From Astropecten irregularis (taxonomy: Eukaryota > Echinodermata > Asteroidea > Paxillosida > Astropectinidae): 64,000 nucleotides of DNA. The position numbers and the translations under genes are program-made. The notes under the pieces are model-generated. The model did not search any database, was not told the origin of the DNA, and saw nothing but the letters and a program-made list of their open reading frames with translations. The stretch lies in the NCBI GenBank assembly GCA_963971285.1, contig OZ020244.1, positions 34,286,001 through 34,350,000 on the forward strand. Reading direction: 5' to 3'. Of this stretch, positions 23,361-34,984 are shown piece after piece (position 1 is the stretch's first letter; each line of letters starts with the position of its first letter).

Positions 23361-23538
23361 TAGTCTAGCGTGCTAGATGCTGTTGATGCGCGATATCCTG
23401 CTACCGCGAGAGGGCGTTTCATGACCAGCCGCTTGCCATGCATGACTTGACTAATCGACAAGTCGTGGCTGGTTATGATACGCTCTCCCGTGGTGGCGGG
23501 ACATCAGGCATGATCAATGTCTAGTACACTAGATTATT
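23361..23538. repeat. hairpin element, long arms (about 80 bp)
   Basis: Left TAGTCTAGCGTGCTAGA continues through CCTGCTACCGCGAGAGGGCG and TTTCATGACCAGCCGC. The right side inverts this (GCTGGTTATGATACGCTCTC, CTAGTACACTAGATTA). Almost the whole 178 bp is stem. Confidence 0.75.
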
Positions 23539-23807
23539 ATATCCTAGGAAAATGTACCAACTGCAAGAATTCTTTTTACCCAGGACTGGCCAGGAGTAAA
23601 CAGGTACTATGTACAAGGAGGGAGACGAAGAGGCAGACAGAAAAAGAGAGATAGGAGAATAACATCACAGAATGGACAGGGCTCAGTCTGAGATTGCACA
23701 AAACAGAGAAGGTTGGAGAAAGGTTCTTGACAGAGTTTCTGTGGTGCCAGTCCCGAAAGTTAACCAGACTTAAATGTGGGGAAAGAGATGGCTCTACTAC
23801 GAATTCA

Positions 23808-23911
23808 ATGGGAGACTTTTGGAGAGTTGGTCTTGAGTCAACAGCGCACAAGTAAACCATGCTTGCGCAATTGTGAGCATGCGCCCGTTGTATTCTCCAA
23901 AAGTCTCCCGT
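23808..23911. repeat. E-family MITE, short copy
   Basis: ATGGGAGACTTTTGGAGAGT at the left and CTCCAAAAGTCTCCCGT at the right; the GTCAACAGCGCA word survives only on the left arm. The longer frame on the - strand across it is spurious. Confidence 0.7.
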
Positions 23912-24154
23912 TACAAACAGCAGCAGCAGCCAGGTGGGTGGCACATTCCCAGAAAGTTGAGAGAGTTTCAGAAGTGACGATTGACCTTCGTGACCAAGAA
24001 AAAGACATACCGGTACTGTCAAGTGCAAGGACATTTGTGCTACACAAACACAAATCACTGTTATAAAGGACATCCAAGATGATTCAGCAAAGTCGAGCAA
24101 AACAGACCCAATTTCTCTGTTTATTACAATCACAATTCCACTTCTTGTAGTTAA

Positions 24155-24516
24155 AGGTAGTATGATACTTTGGTAAGGAACTAAAAACAGAAATGTTCAC
24201 AGATTTACGTATAACTTACAGGGTATGGAGAAAAAAAAATTATACCCTGGTATAAACATACCGTTAAAATGTTTCCGCCTGAAATGGTGTATTTAACCAG
24301 AAATTAGTAAAACAACGACCGAAAATCTTTTTGATCTTTTAAAAGATCAAAAATAAAAGAGAAGAGACTTAAGAAATACTGTTTTTCACTGTTTTCTCAA
24401 AAAGTGGGCACCGTATGGGACTGAAATTTTCACAGATGACTTTTACTGTATCTTCCTTGATATATTTGCCCATGAATATGTATTTCTTTGACAAAAACCA
24501 AAGTATGATATTACCT
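24155..24516. repeat. B-family MITE
   Basis: TTAA at 24151-24154, TTGA after the right end; AGGTAGTATGATACTTTGG start. Contains GATCTTTTAAAAGATC. Confidence 0.85.
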
Positions 24517-24741
24517 TTGAATACTCTATATCACAGATTCTCTTTCCCTGAAGAAGAAGCATGCATGCACACTTTAAATATATGCAAACAATGTCTTGCT
24601 AACTCCTCAGACATGCTTGCAGTATGCGTATAATTTCTCTATAAACTTTAAGCCAAAGCTGTTTTTATTTTGCCATGAACTTAAATGCCCCGGCAAATGC
24701 TCATCAACTGTTTACTATAAACTACAAGAGAAAAAGAAACA

Positions 24742-25062
24742 ATGTCTGTCAACCCCGTGAGATTAAAACTCTTGCTGGAGATGAGCATAGCATTCATCGT
24801 GATCACGTCCAGTCCATCGGAAGCTTCCATGATCAAACATAAAGGAGAAAGCATCTTAGGAATGAGCGGTATGAGCATGATGATGAAGGATGACCTACCC
24901 ACCAGCTGTGGGCCTGACTGCCAGGCATTGGCTGACGGCAACCTTGGCCTTTTGTTGGGTTATTTCCAAGCCAGCAGGACACAAACAGAGCCCGGCGGCT
25001 GCATAGTTACATTAGTACACATATATACTCATGTAGCGGCATGCTACGGATGTTATCAATAA
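24742..25062 (+). CDS. small open frame with signal-peptide-like start (doubtful)
   Basis: A 106-codon frame beginning M-S-V-N-P-V-R-L-K-L-L-L-E-M and continuing A-F-I-V-I-T-S-S-P-S-E-A could be a cleavable signal peptide. It is followed by a short Cys-containing stretch (S-C-G-P-D-C). AATAAA overlaps the stop codon. There are no flanking splice signals, paralog or recognisable family. The region is not one of the identified repeats. More likely a chance frame than a gene, but worth a transcript check. Confidence 0.12.
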   Translation: MSVNPVRLKLLLEMSIAFIVITSSPSEASMIKHKGESILGMSGMSMMMKDDLPTSCGPDCQALADGNLGLLLGYFQASRTQTEPGGCIVTLVHIYTHVAACYGCYQ

Positions 25063-25402
25063 AACCAATTTGCGTGACAGTAGCTGATTGGCATGAATGC
25101 CTGTGAAGAGCCTAACAGATACGCAGTCAGTGATAGCTTTACAAGCGTGTTTGTATCACAAACCATGGAGGTATACCTCCATGCACAAACAAATCCCTAA
25201 TTTCCAGAATCAATCAAAATAAACAAAGCTAAGGCAAGTGAGCAAATGATTTAAAAAACAACAGCTTCCAAGAACCATTAATCTTTAACACGTGTATGTT
25301 GTCAGCATAAATTTACATTTATGTACATTGTATATTTCCTTTTTCTTAAATCAGAATAAACTTTTTTGGGTGTAATGCTTTAACTTTCATTTCATAGATT
25401 AA

Positions 25403-25855
25403 AGGTACAATACATGATTGGTAAAGTCACAGGACTGCACTCATACTTTGTCTGACCAAACATGTACATGAAATAATAAACCTGTGAAAATTTGAGCTAA
25501 ATCGGACATCTGGGTCACGAGAAAATAGCGAAAACCCGACTCAATTTTTCTTATAAAACATGAAGAATGATTTTGATCTCACCCCGAGATCAAAACTGTT
25601 TTCGGTCTTTGGTTTACTAATTTCTGGATAAATACAGCATTTCAGGTCTTCATACTTTGAGTGAAAGGGGATAACTAAAACAACTCAAGTGAGGGTGTCC
25701 TTTATGTTTCTTCCAAAAATCGTTCGGATGGAAAAGACACTAAATCTTGATTTCCTTGAAAAACCCAGCATCTGATGAACCAAGATTTCCCATGGTGACT
25801 GTTTGCACTGTTTACGAACTGTTTAGTCTATTTTCTGTCTCAAACTCATCAATTT
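25403..25855. repeat. C-family long variant
   Basis: TTAA at 25399-25402 then AGGTACAATACATGATTGG, followed by the same two-module arrangement as at 19194. It abuts the tandem duplication at 25870. Confidence 0.6.
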
Positions 25856-27219
25856 TTCTTTTGGAGGCCTTGCAATTACTCTCTTTAAATGTACATCATT
25901 CATACAAATTCATACATCTAGTCATTTATTTCACAAACTCTAACAAGAATTCCACCACCATGGTCATAGACAAGGACTTCAAAATAAACTCATTTCAATG
26001 CACTAATGTAATCCTGTCAACAGAGGGCTCACTGCTCTCTTAAGCCTTTAATCTTTCATAAAAAAAAAATCAATAAAAAAAACATAAAGAAAAATAATTC
26101 AACCTCCGAAAAAAGATCCTGCTAGGATCGAAACACATCAGGCCCTTCTTACTCCAAGCATTTGATAAATTTCAGATCATTATTTTTATAGCTGATGAGC
26201 AATTTGCAGTGCAGTTTAATACTTAGTATAAAAAAAATTCTACTCTAACATACACCAAGATTTTTAAAGAGATCTCCTCAAGAAACTAATTTAAACTGTC
26301 AATCACAATCATGAAAACTTGAATACCAGTAACAAGCTTTTACTTTGGACGGCCTAACATGTAATTTGTTATTCCTCCTGCTAGGATGGAGATATTAGAC
26401 TCTCCAAGAGAAACTAAAACTATTTAATTGTTGTCAACAGAGGGCTCACTGCAATTCAATTACAAGCACAAACATTAATGACCAGTTAAATGCCTTTCAT
26501 AAAAAAAAATGACATTGCATTTATACCACATCACAGCTACACAGGAGGAATAACAAATACACGTACCTACTGGGCCAGCATGGAAAAAGGCAATATCTAT
26601 CTACAGTGAATTACCAAATTAGCCTCAGATTCACACAGACAATGTAAAGGATGTCCCCAGATTATAAAGTTAAGGAAATAATGCATGATGAATGCTCATG
26701 AACACAAAGGTATTCAATTAAACTTCATCCGGTGACAAATGAAAAGTTTCATTCTCCAAAGCAAAGATCAAAACCTAGGGGATCATGCTACAACCTGTTG
26801 TGGATACCGTACTTGAGAAATGTTGGCTTAACATCTGGCCCTACATTGTTTTTAATGTGAAGAGTTGCTTCATGGAAACTGGTAGCAGGTCGGTTATGGA
26901 AAAAGGACATTTTGAGGGGTGTGTTTTTTCTTGGGGAAATTATTAAAAAATTTAATTGGCTGACAAACAAAAAATTGAAAAGGATTAGTTACATGAGGGT
27001 TCAAAGCAAACTAGGTACCATTTGCAGTATTGCACTGGTCAAAACTGAGAGACTCATGGATGAGGATTTTTGAACTCTGAAGTTGACGGTGTTTGCACTA
27101 TTTTGTCAATGGGGGTCATGAATATTTGAGTTTGGTAAACCTCATAGGTAACCTGTTATTATTTTCTTATTTGCCCATTCAACCGTGACTAATAGAGGGC
27201 AGCATAACATGGCCAATAG

Positions 27220-27702
27220 GGGTGCACCACACTAAATAGCTCAAAAATCAATGCGCCGAGCTGATTATCATAATGTGTGTACCCTCAAATGTTTTTTAAA
27301 TATGCAATTTGGGGGGTCGTGCAATTAATATATTGTGTAGTTTTGACTGGTTATGACAACCTGGGGGTTCAGTGCTTCAGCCTGTTGTGTAGACTTGAGA
27401 AATTTTGGCTTAAAATGTGGAACTACATTGTTTTGAACGTGGTAGGTTGCTTCATGAAAACCGGCTGCAAGTTGGTTCGGGAAAATGGAAATTTTGGGGG
27501 TGTTTTTTTCTTGGGGCAATTAGCAAAAAATCTGATCGGCTAACTATCAAAAAATTGAAAGGAATCGGGCAGATGAGGGTTCAAGCTTTGTTTTGAATTA
27601 TTGCACTAATCACTGAGAGACTCCTGGATGGGATTTTTTTAACTGTGAAGTTGACGTATTTTACACTAAAGTCAATGGGAGTTTATTTAGTGTGGTGCAC
27701 CC
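27220..27702. repeat. I-family MITE in duplication copy 1
   Basis: Ends GGGTGCACCACACTAAATA and TATTTAGTGTGGTGCACCC, a perfect 19-bp inverted pair. 483 bp, non-coding. Left-hand neighbour DNA (CCATTCAACCGTGACTAATA) recurs to the right of the third copy. Confidence 0.9.
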
Positions 27703-27934
27703 TATAGTACACAAGATGGCGGCGCATCGGAAGCCATTTTGTGATAGCGCCACCACTCTGTTTTTAGAGGCGAGAACGGAAAAAAGCTGTATAAGACCAA
27801 GTTTTTCATCAGATTTTGTTAAATATTTCCCGAAAACATCATTTTTAATACGCATAAAACCTTGTATTACACAAATACACTGTCTTTTCTACACACTACA
27901 AGTTTTGTTTAGACGAAGGTGGCCCAACTTTTAA

Positions 27935-28130
27935 CCCCAGTAGACCCAAAATTATAACCCTAGCTGGCCGAAATTCCAACCCCATCCCCTAAATTGTAAC
28001 CCTAGCCCCCAAAATTCAACCCTATGACCAGTTCTTAACCCTAAATCTCTCTGATTCCAACCCTAACCCCAGCCGGGGCCCCAGACCTAGACCCAACCCT
28101 AGCAAGCCCCGCCCACCCGCTGACAACCCT
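27935..28130. repeat. degenerate AACCCT-rich minisatellite
   Basis: Six or more units of about 20 bases with the core AAATT..AACCCTA followed by C-rich DNA. Repeated in copy 2 at 30296-30491. It resembles telomere sequence (CCCTAA) only in the core word; the spacing is irregular. Confidence 0.6.
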
Positions 28131-28230
28131 AATGGCTTCTTTCTCACTTTTCAGAGGGGAAATGATATTCTCAAGAGCAGCGAAATTTGGTGAAATGTAA
28201 TATGCATTGATTAATCCCATAAAAAGTTCA

Positions 28231-30591
28231 TTGCAATTACTCTCTTTAAATGTACATCATTCATACAAATTCATACATCTAGTCATTTATTTCACAAACT
28301 CTAACAAGAATTCCACCACCATGGTCATAGACAAGGACTTCAAAATAAACTCATTTCAATGCACTAATGTAATCCTGTCAACAGAGGGCTCACTGCTCTC
28401 TTAAGCCTTTAATCTTTCATAAAAAAAAAATCAATAAAAAAAACATAAAGAAAAATAATTCAACCTCCGAAAAAAGATCCTGCTAGGATCGAAACACATC
28501 AGGCCCTTCTTACTCCAAGCATTTGATAAATTTCAGATCATTATTTTTATAGCTGATGAGCAATTTGCAGTGCAGTTTAATACTTAGTATAAAAAAAATT
28601 CTACTCTAACATACACCAAGATTTTTAAAGAGATCTCCTCAAGAAACTAATTTAAACTGTCAATCACAATCATGAAAACTTGAATACCAGTAACAAGCTT
28701 TTACTTTGGACGGCCTAACATGTAATTTGTTATTCCTCCTGCTAGGATGGAGATATTAGACTCTCCAAGAGAAACTAAAACTATTTAATTGTTGTCAACA
28801 GAGGGCTCACTGCAATTCAATTACAAGCACAAACATTAATGACCAGTTAAATGCCTTTCATAAAAAAAAATGACATTGCATTTATACCACATCACAGCTA
28901 CACAGGAGGAATAACAAATACACGTACCTACTGGGCCAGCATGGAAAAAGGCAATATCTATCTACAGTGAATTACCAAATTAGCCTCAGATTCACACAGA
29001 CAATGTAAAGGATGTCCCCAGATTATAAAGTTAAGGAAATAATGCATGATGAATGCTCATGAACACAAAGGTATTCAATTAAACTTCATCCGGTGACAAA
29101 TGAAAAGTTTCATTCTCCAAAGCAAAGATCAAAACCTAGGGGATCATGCTACAACCTGTTGTGGATACCGTACTTGAGAAATGTTGGCTTAACATCTGGC
29201 CCTACATTGTTTTTAATGTGAAGAGTTGCTTCATGGAAACTGGTAGCAGGTCGGTTATGGAAAAAGGACATTTTGAGGGGTGTGTTTTTTCTTGGGGAAA
29301 TTATTAAAAAATTTAATTGGCTGACAAACAAAAAATTGAAAAGGATTAGTTACATGAGGGTTCAAAGCAAACTAGGTACCATTTGCAGTATTGCACTGGT
29401 CAAAACTGAGAGACTCATGGATGAGGATTTTTGAACTCTGAAGTTGACGGTGTTTGCACTATTTTGTCAATGGGGGTCATGAATATTTGAGTTTGGTAAA
29501 CCTCATAGGTAACCTGTTATTATTTTCTTATTTGCCCATTCAACCGTGACTAATAGAGGGCAGCATAACATGGCCAATAGGGGTGCACCACACTAAATAG
29601 CTCAAAAATCAATGCGCCGAGCTGATTATCATAATGTGTGTACCCTCAAATGTTTTTTAAATATGCAATTTGGGGGGTCGTGCAATTAATATATTGTGTA
29701 GTTTTGACTGGTTATGACAACCTGGGGGTTCAGTGCTTCAGCCTGTTGTGTAGACTTGAGAAATTTTGGCTTAAAATGTGGAACTACATTGTTTTGAACG
29801 TGGTAGGTTGCTTCATGAAAACCGGCTGCAAGTTGGTTCGGGAAAATGGAAATTTTGGGGGTGTTTTTTTCTTGGGGCAATTAGCAAAAAATCTGATCGG
29901 CTAACTATCAAAAAATTGAAAGGAATCGGGCAGATGAGGGTTCAAGCTTTGTTTTGAATTATTGCACTAATCACTGAGAGACTCCTGGATGGGATTTTTT
30001 TAACTGTGAAGTTGACGTATTTTACACTAAAGTCAATGGGAGTTTATTTAGTGTGGTGCACCCTATAGTACACAAGATGGCGGCGCATCGGAAGCCATTT
30101 TGTGATAGCGCCACCACTCTGTTTTTAGAGGCGAGAACGGAAAAAAGCTGTATAAGACCAAGTTTTTCATCAGATTTTGTTAAATATTTCCCGAAAACAT
30201 CATTTTTAATACGCATAAAACCTTGTATTACACAAATACACTGTCTTTTCTACACACTACAAGTTTTGTTTAGACGAAGGTGGCCCAACTTTTAACCCCA
30301 GTAGACCCAAAATTATAACCCTAGCTGGCCGAAATTCCAACCCCATCCCCTAAATTGTAACCCTAGCCCCCAAAATTCAACCCTATGACCAGTTCTTAAC
30401 CCTAAATCTCTCTGATTCCAACCCTAACCCCAGCCGGGGCCCCAGACCTAGACCCAACCCTAGCAAGCCCCGCCCACCCGCTGACAACCCTAATGGCTTC
30501 TTTCTCACTTTTCAGAGGGGAAATGATATTCTCAAGAGCAGCGAAATTTGGTGAAATGTAATATGCATTGATTAATCCCATAAAAAGTTCA
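28231..30591. repeat. 2361-bp tandem duplication, copy 2
   Basis: Direct repeat of 25870-28230. The homology ends at 30591-30593; bases TT are shared at the breakpoints, so microhomology is minimal. Contains the second fresh I-family copy at 29581-30063. Confidence 0.9.
29581..30063. repeat. I-family MITE in duplication copy 2
   Basis: Same as 27220-27702, carried along by the tandem duplication rather than inserted separately. Confidence 0.9.
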
Positions 30592-31034
30592 TTATGTGTC
30601 TCAGTATGGATACTGGGGCAGAAATATTCCACTGAACAAACGAAACGCCCCCCCCCCCCCTAAAAAAAACAAAACACGTGCCAACCTTGACCTTACACCA
30701 CTTTTCCGTGTGAAATGACACCCTCACCTTGATTAATTAAATTATATGTAATGGCCGGAGCATCATTGCATCCTAAAATAGGCATAAAATAACTTTGTGA
30801 GAAAATAATATGTGGATTCAGAGCCCGACTTTCCATGGGGTGTACACAATATTATAAGGGAGAATGTGCACGTTTGTATGGCCACCACGGGTCAACGACC
30901 TAACACATTAAGCCGTGCCGTAGAAAAACGCAATCATATTTTTCAATTTTGTTTTCACATATGAGATCAGTGTCATAAACTCTACATTTTGAGCCTAATT
31001 GGACAACCAATTTTGAAAGTTTACCCCCCTTACA
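30592..31034. other. no gene recognised (30.6-31.03 kb)
   Basis: A C-run at about 30649-30660, then AT-rich DNA without recognised repeat or exon. Confidence 0.5.
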
Positions 31035-31517
31035 GGGTGCACCACACTAAATAGCTCAAAAATCAATACGCCGAGCTGATTATCATAATGTGTGTACCCT
31101 CAAATGTTTTTTAAATATGCAATTTGGGGGGTCGTGCAATTAATATATTGTGTAGTTTTGACTGGTTATGACAACCTGGGGGTTCAGTGCTTCAGCCTGT
31201 TGTGTAGACTTGAGAAATTTTGGCTTAAAATGTGGAACTACATTGTTTTGAACGTGGTAGGTTGCTTCATGAAAACCGGCTGCAAGTTGGTTCGGGAAAA
31301 TGGAAATTTTGGGGGTGTTTTTTTCTTGGGGCAATTAGCAAAAAATCTGATCGGCTAACTATCCAAAAATTGAAAGGAATCGGGCAGATTAGGGTTCAAG
31401 CTTTGTTTTGAATTATTGCACCAATCACTGAGAGACTCCTGGATGGGATTTTTTGAACTGTGAAGTTGACGTATTTTACACTAAAGTCAATGGGAGTTTA
31501 TTTAGTGTGGTGCACCC
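31035..31517. repeat. I-family MITE, third copy
   Basis: The same 483 bp and the same 19-bp ends as the copies at 27220 and 29581, with about five visible single-base differences. It lies outside the tandem block, so it is a separate, recent insertion or copy. To its right, CCATTCAACCGTGATTATAG repeats DNA found to the left of copies 1 and 2. Confidence 0.9.
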
Positions 31518-31775
31518 ATAGCCAATGGGGTAAACTTGAATATGGTGCCCTCATAGGTGACCTGTTATTTTCTTATTTGCCCATTCAACCGTGATTATAG
31601 AGGGCAGCATAACATGGCCAATGGCCAGCAGGGTAACTTGAATATGGTGCCCCTATTTGTGGTTCTCCAGCTGTGAATTTGAATTCAATGCCAAATATTC
31701 CTCACGATTAGACTGAATAGAAAGAGTACAGGTAAAGGTACACTGTTATGGTACCTGATGAGCATTACTAGAAGC

Positions 31776-31985
31776 CTTTTCACACTATGAACGTTCGACC
31801 CGTGTTGGAATCTACACGGGTCCGATCCGTGTTGAAATCTAGTTTTTCTACACGGGTCCGATCCGTGTTGAATTCTTAAAATTTCAACACGGGTCACTTT
31901 CGATCAGTTTTCACACTACTCAGTGCAAGACCGGCATTTGCAATGTTTCGAACCGTGTATTGCGTGATCGTTTCACACTACACAC
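31776..31985. repeat. MITE with TTTTCACACTA ends and ACACGGGTCCGATCCGTGTT words
   Basis: CACACTATGAACGTTCGACC on the left and GTGATCGTTTCACACTA on the right. The palindromic word ACACGGGTCCGATCCGTGTT occurs twice and related GACCCGTGTTG forms twice more. Confidence 0.6.
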
Positions 31986-31989
31986 AGGA

Positions 31990-32790
31990 TCGGGCTTTCA
32001 ACACACGTACAAAAATAAAATTCCCCATACAGTATTGCTGTGCGTTAGGCCTTCACTCTCCAATATGGAGGCGCCCAGTAATTTTCAGACGATGTTCGTG
32101 TTGTTCATGTATTCCAAGTTGTAGCCTTTGAGAAAGATCCTGCAAGGATCAGGCCCTCCTAACTCTAAGCATTTGTTGTATTATTCCATGGTTTCTCTGT
32201 ACATTTTCAACAGCCTATTTATCTTAATAATATAGTGTATTAACATCCAACTCATTTCACAGAGCAGGTATCAACATGTAACGACCAGAGCAATGATTTG
32301 CAAAAAGCCATTTGACAGGTTCTTCCAAAAGCACGTTTGTCTCAATTTGTGAGGCTACTTTGAAGAATATCTTTATACTGAACATAGTACGCAATAAATG
32401 CACCAGGCTTTCCCACACTAATGACAACAACCGAAATTGTAGTCTGTAAAAACACCAGCCATTAGCCATGCAGTATTACAACATTTAATCAGCAGGGAGC
32501 AAAAGGAAACGAAAATAATTTTTTGTTTTCTTACTAAGGAGGGTATCTTCAAGTTACACTGACAGGAGCACTATTGGCTTGTTACTAAGGGTTCAATATA
32601 CTACATGTCTGCATTAAAGCCATTATGCAAAATGGAAGATAAAAAAAGATATATCTATGATCATACTCCATGGAGACAGTCTCTAATTGGTGGGAAATCC
32701 CTGAACTGATGGAAAACGGAGGCTGTCGTTAAAGGGTTTTTAATGAACGTTTTAAAAATATTCTTGAAATAACCACAAAACGATCCCTGG
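31990..32790. other. no gene recognised (31.99-32.79 kb)
   Basis: AAAGATCCTGCAAGGATCAGG at 32133 is a fragment of a repeat also seen at 26112, 28474 and 38935. Otherwise no repeat or exon is supported. Confidence 0.45.
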
Positions 32791-32798
32791 GGTGTGGC

Positions 32799-34292
32799 AG
32801 TGTTCTCCAACTTTGAAAATTAAAGGGTGGTGCTGAGCGCGTAGCGCGAAGCACTAACGGCGTGGGGTCCGGGGCCCGCTTAAGGGCCCCGGGAAAATTT
32901 GGATTCCAGATGCTCTGTGATGCATTCTAAGGCAATTTCTGTCCACTTTAACCAAATTTTTTTTATGTGCAAAAGTTGTCAAGATTTTTATAAGACTTCC
33001 ATTTATTAAGCACAAAATTATTAAACAGAACATCAAATAAAAGATCAGTACCGACTCTTTGTTCCAAAATGTCATTTTTCAGTTATTGATCTAGGAAGCT
33101 AAAATGTGTTAGAGCAAGCGTTTTGTTTTAGGGTTATTAATTAATAAGATTTACCCTATTAACAATTTTAACAAACATATCTAATTTTATTCACGTCCAA
33201 AATTAGACAAGAGACTTGGTCCCACATTCGAATAATAATTTGGAAAATCAGTTTAAAACCGAAGAAAATATGTCTAATGGTCGAGCAAAAATATTTAAAC
33301 CTCAAAATTCCAAAAACATTGGAATAAAACTTAAAAGTGGCCACAGCTTAAACAAATTACTTAGGTAGACCAGTTTTTAATTTTCGATACCATATTTTAT
33401 GGGCCTAGGTAGACATTATATTCAGTAAATTTCACAGAGAAATCAAGAGAAAATTACATTCATTCCAAACGAAACGTGATGACAGATGACAATTTATAAG
33501 TAAATCTTAGCTAAGAGCGAAAATCATCCAATAACAGGTGAGCATTAAAAGTTTCCGTGTACCAAGGTACGTAACGTTGCTATCGTGACCGAGCGGACCG
33601 TTGACCGGTCGCACGAAGCATTAGTCCCACGGCCATCACACGGCACATCGCGGTAAGTTAAAATCCCGTTGTGGCAAGATTAGTGTCAACTAACAAGTTA
33701 CAGTTGCAATCGCAAACTCAACTTTTTGTATTCATTTGTCACTCATAATTTCCCAAAATTACTTCTTATTTCATGTGAATGTACGATAAATCATCGAAAA
33801 TGTAGTTTGAATAAAGCAAGCTCATTCAAAATGTCGAATTTTCGGAAGAATTTCGTCTAAGTTTCGCGTAAACGTAACCAGATTTGTGACCACGTGCGCA
33901 GACCGTATGCAGCAAAAGTAGGTCTATTGCAGTGCAGAACGTATGCAGCAAAAGTAGGTCTCTTGCAGTGCACGTGTTTAGCAAGGCCGGTCGACTCGCT
34001 GTCTCCCCTTAGTACATGCGTTTAATATATAACAATTCGAGGTGCCTCGCGTCGAAAATTTGACAGTTCGTGCGAAATCATTGGAAAGTTTCGATGGTTA
34101 GAATCGAAAATAAAGTGATTCTCATTGTTCCCAGATTATTTATGTAGTAATTATTTACTGTACATTAAAAAATGTAAACGTTGCGGCATGATTTTAAAGC
34201 GTGGCGGCGATTTTTAAGCATGGCAGTAAAATGGCGGCTGCCGCAGAAAGCGTGGCGGTGCGCCACGTCCGTTCTACACGTTGGAGAACACT
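32799..34292. mobile_element. hAT-like non-autonomous element with 8-bp target duplication
   Basis: Perfect 13-bp inverted ends AGTGTTCTCCAAC / GTTGGAGAACACT, flanked on both sides by the 8-mer GGTGTGGC (32791-32798, 34293-34300). An unoccupied copy of the same site is visible at about 34608-34640 (GATCCCTGG-GGTGTGGC-GGTGTGTGCG), which fixes the insertion point. Eight-base duplications and ends of this type are characteristic of the hAT superfamily. The 1494 bp contain no long frame, so mobility would need a transposase supplied elsewhere. A roughly 41-bp direct repeat (GTATGCAGCAAAAGTAGGTC twice) lies at 33903-33975. Confidence 0.9.
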
Positions 34293-34337
34293 GGTGTGGC
34301 GGTGTGTGCGTGGTGTTATGGCTTCTGACTGCCAAAC

Positions 34338-34464
34338 GAACAAAGATAGTTGACTATTGGGGTCAACACCAACGTAGGGCTGGATGGCTCAGTTGGTAGA
34401 GCGCCTGTACGGTATTCAGGAGGTCGCTGGTTCGAATCCCGCTCCAGTCAATCTTTCTTTGTTC
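34338..34464 (+). repeat. tRNA-like unit enclosed in inverted repeats
   Basis: GAACAAAGATAGTTGACT left and AGTCAATCTTTCTTTGTTC right. The tRNA-like part folds best here: acceptor GGCTGGA with TCCAGTC, D-arm GCTC/GAGC, B-box GGTTCGAATCCCG. It belongs to the larger repeat whose left part (GGTGTGTGCGTGGT) was hit by the hAT-like element. Confidence 0.75.
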
Positions 34465-34663
34465 ACTTTTCAATGACTTAAAAACTCAGTCAGTTTCCCT
34501 TGTCGTTATTTCACGAATATATTAATTAAAAAGCCGTATCCTAGGCTGTTTGAGTGATCCCCCATGTGCCGTTCCCAGGTTGCAGCATTGTTGCGTGTAT
34601 CATTGAAAAGATCCCTGGGGTGTGGCGGTGTGTGCGTGGTTTTATGGCTTCTGACTGCCAAAC

Positions 34664-34790
34664 GAACAAAGATAGTTGACTATTGGGGTCACCACCAACG
34701 TAGGGCTGGATGGCTCAGTTGGTAGAGCACCTGTACGGTATTCAGGAAGTCGCCAGTTCGAATCCCGCTCCAGTCAATTTTTCTTTGTTC
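34664..34790 (+). repeat. tRNA-like unit, second copy of the pair
   Basis: Nearly identical to 34338-34464, with a few changes in the A-box to T-arm part (GAGCACC, AGGAAGTCGCCAG). Together with its upstream flank it supplies the empty site for the hAT-like insertion. Confidence 0.75.
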
Positions 34791-34984
34791 ACTTTTCAAT
34801 GTTTTAAAAATATATTAATTTGATTTTCCTCCGCATCTGTTTTTTTTTCTTTCTCGAAATAAATCGCACCCCATTAGCATTTAGTTTTTTTTTTAGAAGA
34901 GTGGCACAGCGTCCAACTTCAAATTGAATAAACATCTTTATGAAACAAAACAAGTGCATTTTTTGGCACTGAGCGTTGGTACTG

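Larger units (their letters stand above)
25870..28230. repeat. 2361-bp tandem duplication, copy 1
   Basis: Every position compared (start, several internal blocks, end) is identical to 28231-30591, offset 2361. The block holds an AT-rich part, a decayed I-family copy (about 26770-27120), a fresh I-family copy (27220-27702), a CACAAGATGGCGGCGC motif (YY1-like) and an AACCCT-rich tract. Short frames inside it recur only because of the duplication. Confidence 0.9.

Noticed and set aside
23576-24133. 185-codon minus-strand frame
   Set aside because: Crosses an E-family palindrome, has no recognisable domain, and shows hydrophobic low-complexity typical of antisense of purine-rich DNA.
27935-28130. 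Interstitial telomere
   Set aside because: AACCCT words are irregularly spaced with unrelated DNA between; no run of perfect CCCTAA repeats.
26788-29331. Similar short minus-strand proteins at 26788, 27325, 29149, 29686 and 31140
   Set aside because: Their similarity reflects DNA homology among old and young I-family copies and the tandem duplication; changes do not favour silent positions.
30672-30780. Minus-strand exon ending at a CAAG|GTGAGG donor
   Set aside because: The phase-0 reading needed after exon 5 of the unrecognised gene meets a stop.
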